DNA of 64,000 bases, from the NCBI GenBank assembly GCA_026874595.1, contig CM049311.1:77822453-77886452 (forward strand), given 5' to 3'. Shown here piece after piece: positions 62,101-64,000 of the stretch (position 1 is its first letter; each line of letters starts with the position of its first letter). The notes beneath the pieces were generated by a model. That model saw nothing but the letters and a program-made list of their open reading frames with translations, was not told the origin of the DNA and made no database searches. Both the position numbers and the translations under genes were made by a program. This DNA is from Sipunculus nudus. Its lineage: Eukaryota > Annelida > Sipuncula > Golfingiida > Sipunculidae.

Positions 62101-62205
62101 TCGGATCATATCGTTTCTCACACAACCACCCGCATGGAATCCCGGGCAGGCCAAGGAGGTTGGTATAATCTACCTGTATATCATTCACAGGGACGGATTC
62201 AATAA
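52465..62205 (+). CDS. Vestigial-like transcription cofactor (VGLL2/3 type), three exons joined
   Basis: Joined exons 52465-52548, 53048-53300 and 61706-62205 encode 278 residues. The family binds TEAD/Scalloped factors in the nucleus through a TONDU motif and steers tissue-specific transcription (muscle and skeletal targets for VGLL2/3 in vertebrates, wing for vestigial in flies). Support: an N-terminus MSTVEVMYSPYP like the MSC.EVMY start of VGLL2/3; LAAPKMQ near 30-36 matching LA..SKMQ; TONDU at about 72-97, TYFSGDVSGQVDDHFSRSLSQ-like with the hallmark VDDHFSR; after the second junction PWKEISSMAHRNLPPSFWNS, matching the PW+D...FP.SFWNS box; then DPWHYP and a FNPHYNSLL segment like FDP.YGPLL. 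Splice sites are consensus (gtaaga, gtaagc, ttttacag, atttgcag) and phases 0 and 1 fit. Vertebrate VGLL2/3 proteins are around 320 residues, so this one is slightly shorter. Ortholog status between VGLL2 and VGLL3 is not assignable, since invertebrates probably have one ancestral gene. Confidence 0.93.
52549..53047 (+). other. vestigial-like intron 1 (499 bp)
   Basis: It runs from gtaaga to 'tctttgtattttacag'. It holds the TEAD-type sites listed separately. Confidence 0.85.
52646..52661 (+). promoter_or_regulatory. Overlapping TEAD-type sites plus octamer in intron 1
   Basis: The sequence ggaatggaatgcaaat contains two overlapping GGAATG words (52646-52651, 52651-52656), the core of TEAD/Scalloped binding sites, running into ATGCAAAT (52654-52661), the POU octamer. 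It lies 98 bp after exon 1 of a gene whose product is a TEAD cofactor. Function is inferred only. Confidence 0.4.
53048..53300 (+). CDS. vestigial-like exon 2 (TONDU exon)
   Basis: 253 nt in frame from CCA. It encodes PLAAPKMQGCTGETGLYN, an acidic Ser/Glu stretch (KSESEASTDSEAPEP), then the TONDU motif NCLVNTYFSGDVSGQVDDHF SRSLSQ, and ends PWK plus one base. The donor gtaagc is at 53301. An alternative acceptor at 53057 would break the frame. A longer open frame at 52926-53258 in another register is spurious. Confidence 0.93.
54241..54312. repeat. (AAT)n microsatellite
   Basis: A run of AAT with short interruptions inside intron 2. Confidence 0.9.
56363..56425. repeat. (TA)n microsatellite
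   Basis: About 60 bp of pure AT/TA dinucleotides in intron 2. Confidence 0.95.
56925..56961. repeat. (TA)n microsatellite
   Basis: Pure TA run in intron 2, with further TA-rich sequence to about 56975. Confidence 0.9.
57724..57798. repeat. (TTC)n followed by (TTA)n microsatellite
   Basis: A run of about 12 TTC triplets passes directly into about 13 TTA triplets. Open frames reading LLLL/IIII or RRRR are artefacts. Confidence 0.95.
58496..58577. repeat. (CA)n then (TA)n compound microsatellite
   Basis: CA dinucleotides at 58496-58524, a short break, then TA dinucleotides. Confidence 0.95.
58900..58948. repeat. (TA)n then (TG)n compound microsatellite
   Basis: TA run to about 58931, then TG run to 58948. 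Confidence 0.95.
59086..59130. repeat. (TA)n microsatellite
   Basis: About 44 bp of pure TA in intron 2. Confidence 0.95.
59340..59900. promoter_or_regulatory. Candidate regulatory island in intron 2 (A)
   Basis: A ~550-bp stretch of high-complexity sequence between microsatellites, without coding signature. It contains a homeodomain-type cluster 'gtaattaattatgtaattg' near 59552-59570. Enhancer function is a guess from composition and position only. Confidence 0.25.
60470..60790. promoter_or_regulatory. Candidate regulatory island in intron 2 (B)
   Basis: About 320 bp that is much richer in GC and CpG than the rest of the intron. It contains several GATA-type words (ttatcag near 60627, attatcgg near 60646, ttgataac near 60678), E-boxes CATCTG (60720-60725) and CAGGTG (60762-60767), and a homeodomain-type ttattaattaa near 60773-60783. 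E-boxes would suit a muscle-linked gene. No conservation data were available. Confidence 0.35.
61706..62205 (+). CDS. vestigial-like exon 3 (terminal coding exon)
   Basis: 500 nt. The first two bases complete the split Glu113 codon. It encodes ISSMAHRNLPPSFWNSNYQP and a Pro/Ser/Thr/His-rich C-terminal region (DPWHYP, FNPHYNSLL, GGWYNLPVY), ending TAA at 62203-62205. It is richer in GC than its surroundings. The acceptor is 'gtctcttatttgcag'. An internal ATG at 61717 could be mistaken for a start, but continuity with exon 2 shows it is Met117. Confidence 0.93.
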
Positions 62206-62735
62206 TTATAAAATAGGTGGGATTCTAATAGACCTGGTATACGTATTGCGTAATAGAAATCAAGCATGGATAATTGATTTCCCTTACGTCACGCTGTATA
62301 TATGTGTGCATTGTTGACATAAAATGCACCTGGATGACGTGCACTTTTACTTAATATTTCTGACATCTTTTAAAATTTCAAAAGTATTTGGTGCATATTA
62401 TGTACATTTACAGAAAGTGCAATATATAGGATATTTGATTCTGTTATGTTTCTTTCAGTGACAATTTATAAAAAAAGGTGCTTTTATACAGATGATATAT
62501 CAACATATGTACTAAATTTATATCTAACAAATAAGTTACATATTAAGATGAAAGTATCAAAAATTTTTTTTTGATTTGGACTATCACAGTAGGAAAAATA
62601 GCTGGTGTGCTATAATGTGGCAATAATACTTGATAATATAAATATGGTAACAATTTTCGAAAATAAAGAGATCTGTACAGTTAATGAGGCCATGGAAAAG
62701 ATAAGTTTGTTTTTTTTAAGGAAAAATGGATTTCA
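62206..62735 (+). other. Probable 3'UTR and polyadenylation region of the vestigial-like gene
   Basis: AT-rich, non-coding. The first canonical AATAAA I find after the stop is at 62662-62667, giving a possible 3'UTR of about 470 bp. An earlier non-canonical signal cannot be excluded. Confidence 0.4.
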
Positions 62736-63336
62736 GGTGTTAATAATAAGCCAAAGCTAATGACTTTTAAATTGATTAAAACAAATATAGAAACAGAATC
62801 ATATTTGAAAATGAATCTTTCTAGGCGAAAGAGGTCTTTGATGGCTCAATTAATATGTGGTATATTGCCTTTGAGAGAATAGAAACTGGCCGCTTCCAGA
62901 ACATTTCTGATTCTATTACTAGTAAAATACGAAAGTTTAAAGCTAACGAAAGAATTTGTCAATTTTGTAATGATAGCGAGGTCGAAGATGAGGGTTCATT
63001 TTGTATGCCAGTGTCCTTTATATAATGTGCCTCGAACATTACTCCATAATAGAGTTAACCCTAAGAATAATGATTTCAATAACATGGCTGTGCAGGAAAA
63101 ATTGTATTATTGTTATTAAATCATGCTAAACAGATGTGTGAATATTTAGTCACAGCATGCATGCATGGGATGTATAGACAGTCACACTTATTTAACCAAA
63201 CGTAAGTTTCATTTAATTCGTTGTTATGGAGTGCCTTATAAACCCCGCTGAGGGTTGGGTAACCATGTATGTATGTGATTTGTAATGTTTGGTGTTTTGA
63301 AAATATTGTACAAGACACTATAATAAATAAATAATC
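62736..63336 (+). mobile_element. 5'-truncated LINE: ORF2 C-terminus and 3' end
   Basis: Broken frames read NNKPKLMTFKLIKTNIETES, then YLKMNLSRRKRSLMAQLICG ILPL, then (shifted) IETGRFQNISDSITSK, then ERICQFCNDSEVEDE and, shifted again, FVCQCPLYNVPRTLLHNRVN. This is the C-terminal zinc-knuckle (C..C...H....C) region of a LINE ORF2. The stop-containing tail 'MYRQSHLFNQT' follows, then a short 3'UTR ending in '(taa)ataaataaat' at about 63321-63336, a typical LINE microsatellite tail. It is probably the same family as the LINE at 19200-22690, whose C-terminus is missing. The insertion orientation is the same as the host gene. Confidence 0.8.
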
Positions 63337-63391
63337 TAACTACATATCTATGATAACTTATACATGTATATATTGAAATAAAAAGCCATAA

Positions 63392-63396
<5 letters not shown>

Positions 63397-63430
<34 letters not shown>
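63397..63430. repeat. (TA)n microsatellite
   Basis: Pure TA run, followed by TA-rich sequence to 63441. Confidence 0.9.
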
Positions 63431-63441
<11 letters not shown>

Positions 63442-63573
63442 CATTATGTCAATACCCTTGGTTATCAGATATAAGAACGCGGGAAACATATAAATATATA
63501 TAATATTAAACATATATATTTTTTTAAATATATATAAATTTAAAGAAAAAATATTTTTAGATATATAAATAAA

Positions 63574-63578
<5 letters not shown>

Positions 63579-63644
<66 letters not shown>

Positions 63645-63662
63645 GTATATATACATATATAT
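63579..63662. repeat. (TA)n microsatellite
   Basis: About 50 bp of pure TA, then imperfect TA/TG to about 63662. Confidence 0.9.
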
Positions 63663-63876
63663 TGATCATGAAATATTAACTCAATCGAGCCCAAGAACTA
63701 TTTGTTATAATGTACACTACCGTCTGCATGTGATTTTTAACATATATATACGTACTTAGGAAAGTTTAGCTGCTAGGATTATAATTTCAGATGTGATTTT
63801 CTTAAATGTGAAATGAACATTAATGGTTAAGCACTTTCACTATGACGAATTGAATTTCTATGAGTATTACTTTGAT

Positions 63877-63889
63877 TATATATATATGT

Positions 63890-63949
<60 letters not shown>

Positions 63950-63950
63950 A
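63877..63950. repeat. (TA)n then (TG)n microsatellite
   Basis: TA run to about 63929, then TG run to 63948, near the right edge of the window. Confidence 0.9.
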
Positions 63951-64000
63951 TATATTCATTCAAAATATATTTAACATACATATATAGACCCACATATACA

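Noticed and set aside
61717-62205. Treating the 162-codon frame as a complete single-exon gene
   Set aside because: The split Glu codon and the PWK|EISS junction show it is the last exon of the vestigial-like gene. Its ATG is internal Met117.

Overview
This is AT-rich animal DNA, not prokaryotic. It most likely comes from a bivalve mollusc. That is an inference from four things: a clear metazoan three-exon gene, a LINE family and a DIRS-like retroelement of kinds common in mollusc genomes, dispersed repeats ending in (GGAC)n followed by 'gatcactata', and very many (TA)n microsatellites. Only one host gene is convincing. Most short open frames are chance frames in repeats.

Layout. 1-18985 is a satellite array with a higher-order repeat (HOR). 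Monomers of about 270-480 bp, each built from two ~110-bp half-repeats plus a ~250-bp tail, are arranged as a block of 12. The block period is about 4.96 kb. Three nearly identical blocks lie at 1021-15891, with a partial block to the left and a more diverged, rearranged edge to the right. Many monomers carry a G-tract of variable length on the same strand. 19200-25100 is a graveyard of retroelements. It holds a LINE ORF2 (endonuclease, linker, reverse transcriptase) split by a nested ~1.6-kb insertion, then a DIRS-like gag fragment and diverged tandem and dispersed repeats. 25-46 kb is mostly intergenic. It contains inverted copies of a short repeat, LINE-like scraps on the minus strand, a 9-bp minisatellite open on both strands, a 35-bp minisatellite, a tRNA-derived SINE and two MITE-like elements, one with Harbinger-type ends. 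46571-48673 is a 2.1-kb element with ~220-bp terminal inverted repeats that themselves contain a perfect 38-bp palindrome.

52465-62205 is the real gene, a vestigial-like (VGLL2/VGLL3-type) transcription cofactor on the plus strand. I reconstruct it as three exons, 52465-52548, 53048-53300 and 61706-62205, with consensus splice sites and a phase-0 then a phase-1 intron. They join to a 278-residue protein with a TONDU (TDU) motif for binding TEAD/Scalloped and a family-typical SFWNS box. Intron 1 carries an overlapping pair of TEAD-type sites next to an octamer. The 8.4-kb intron 2 contains microsatellites and a few higher-complexity islands that could be enhancers. A 5'-truncated LINE, probably of the same family as the one at 19-22 kb, lies about 530 bp downstream of the stop codon.

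All family assignments come from reading translations by eye. No database search or alignment was run.
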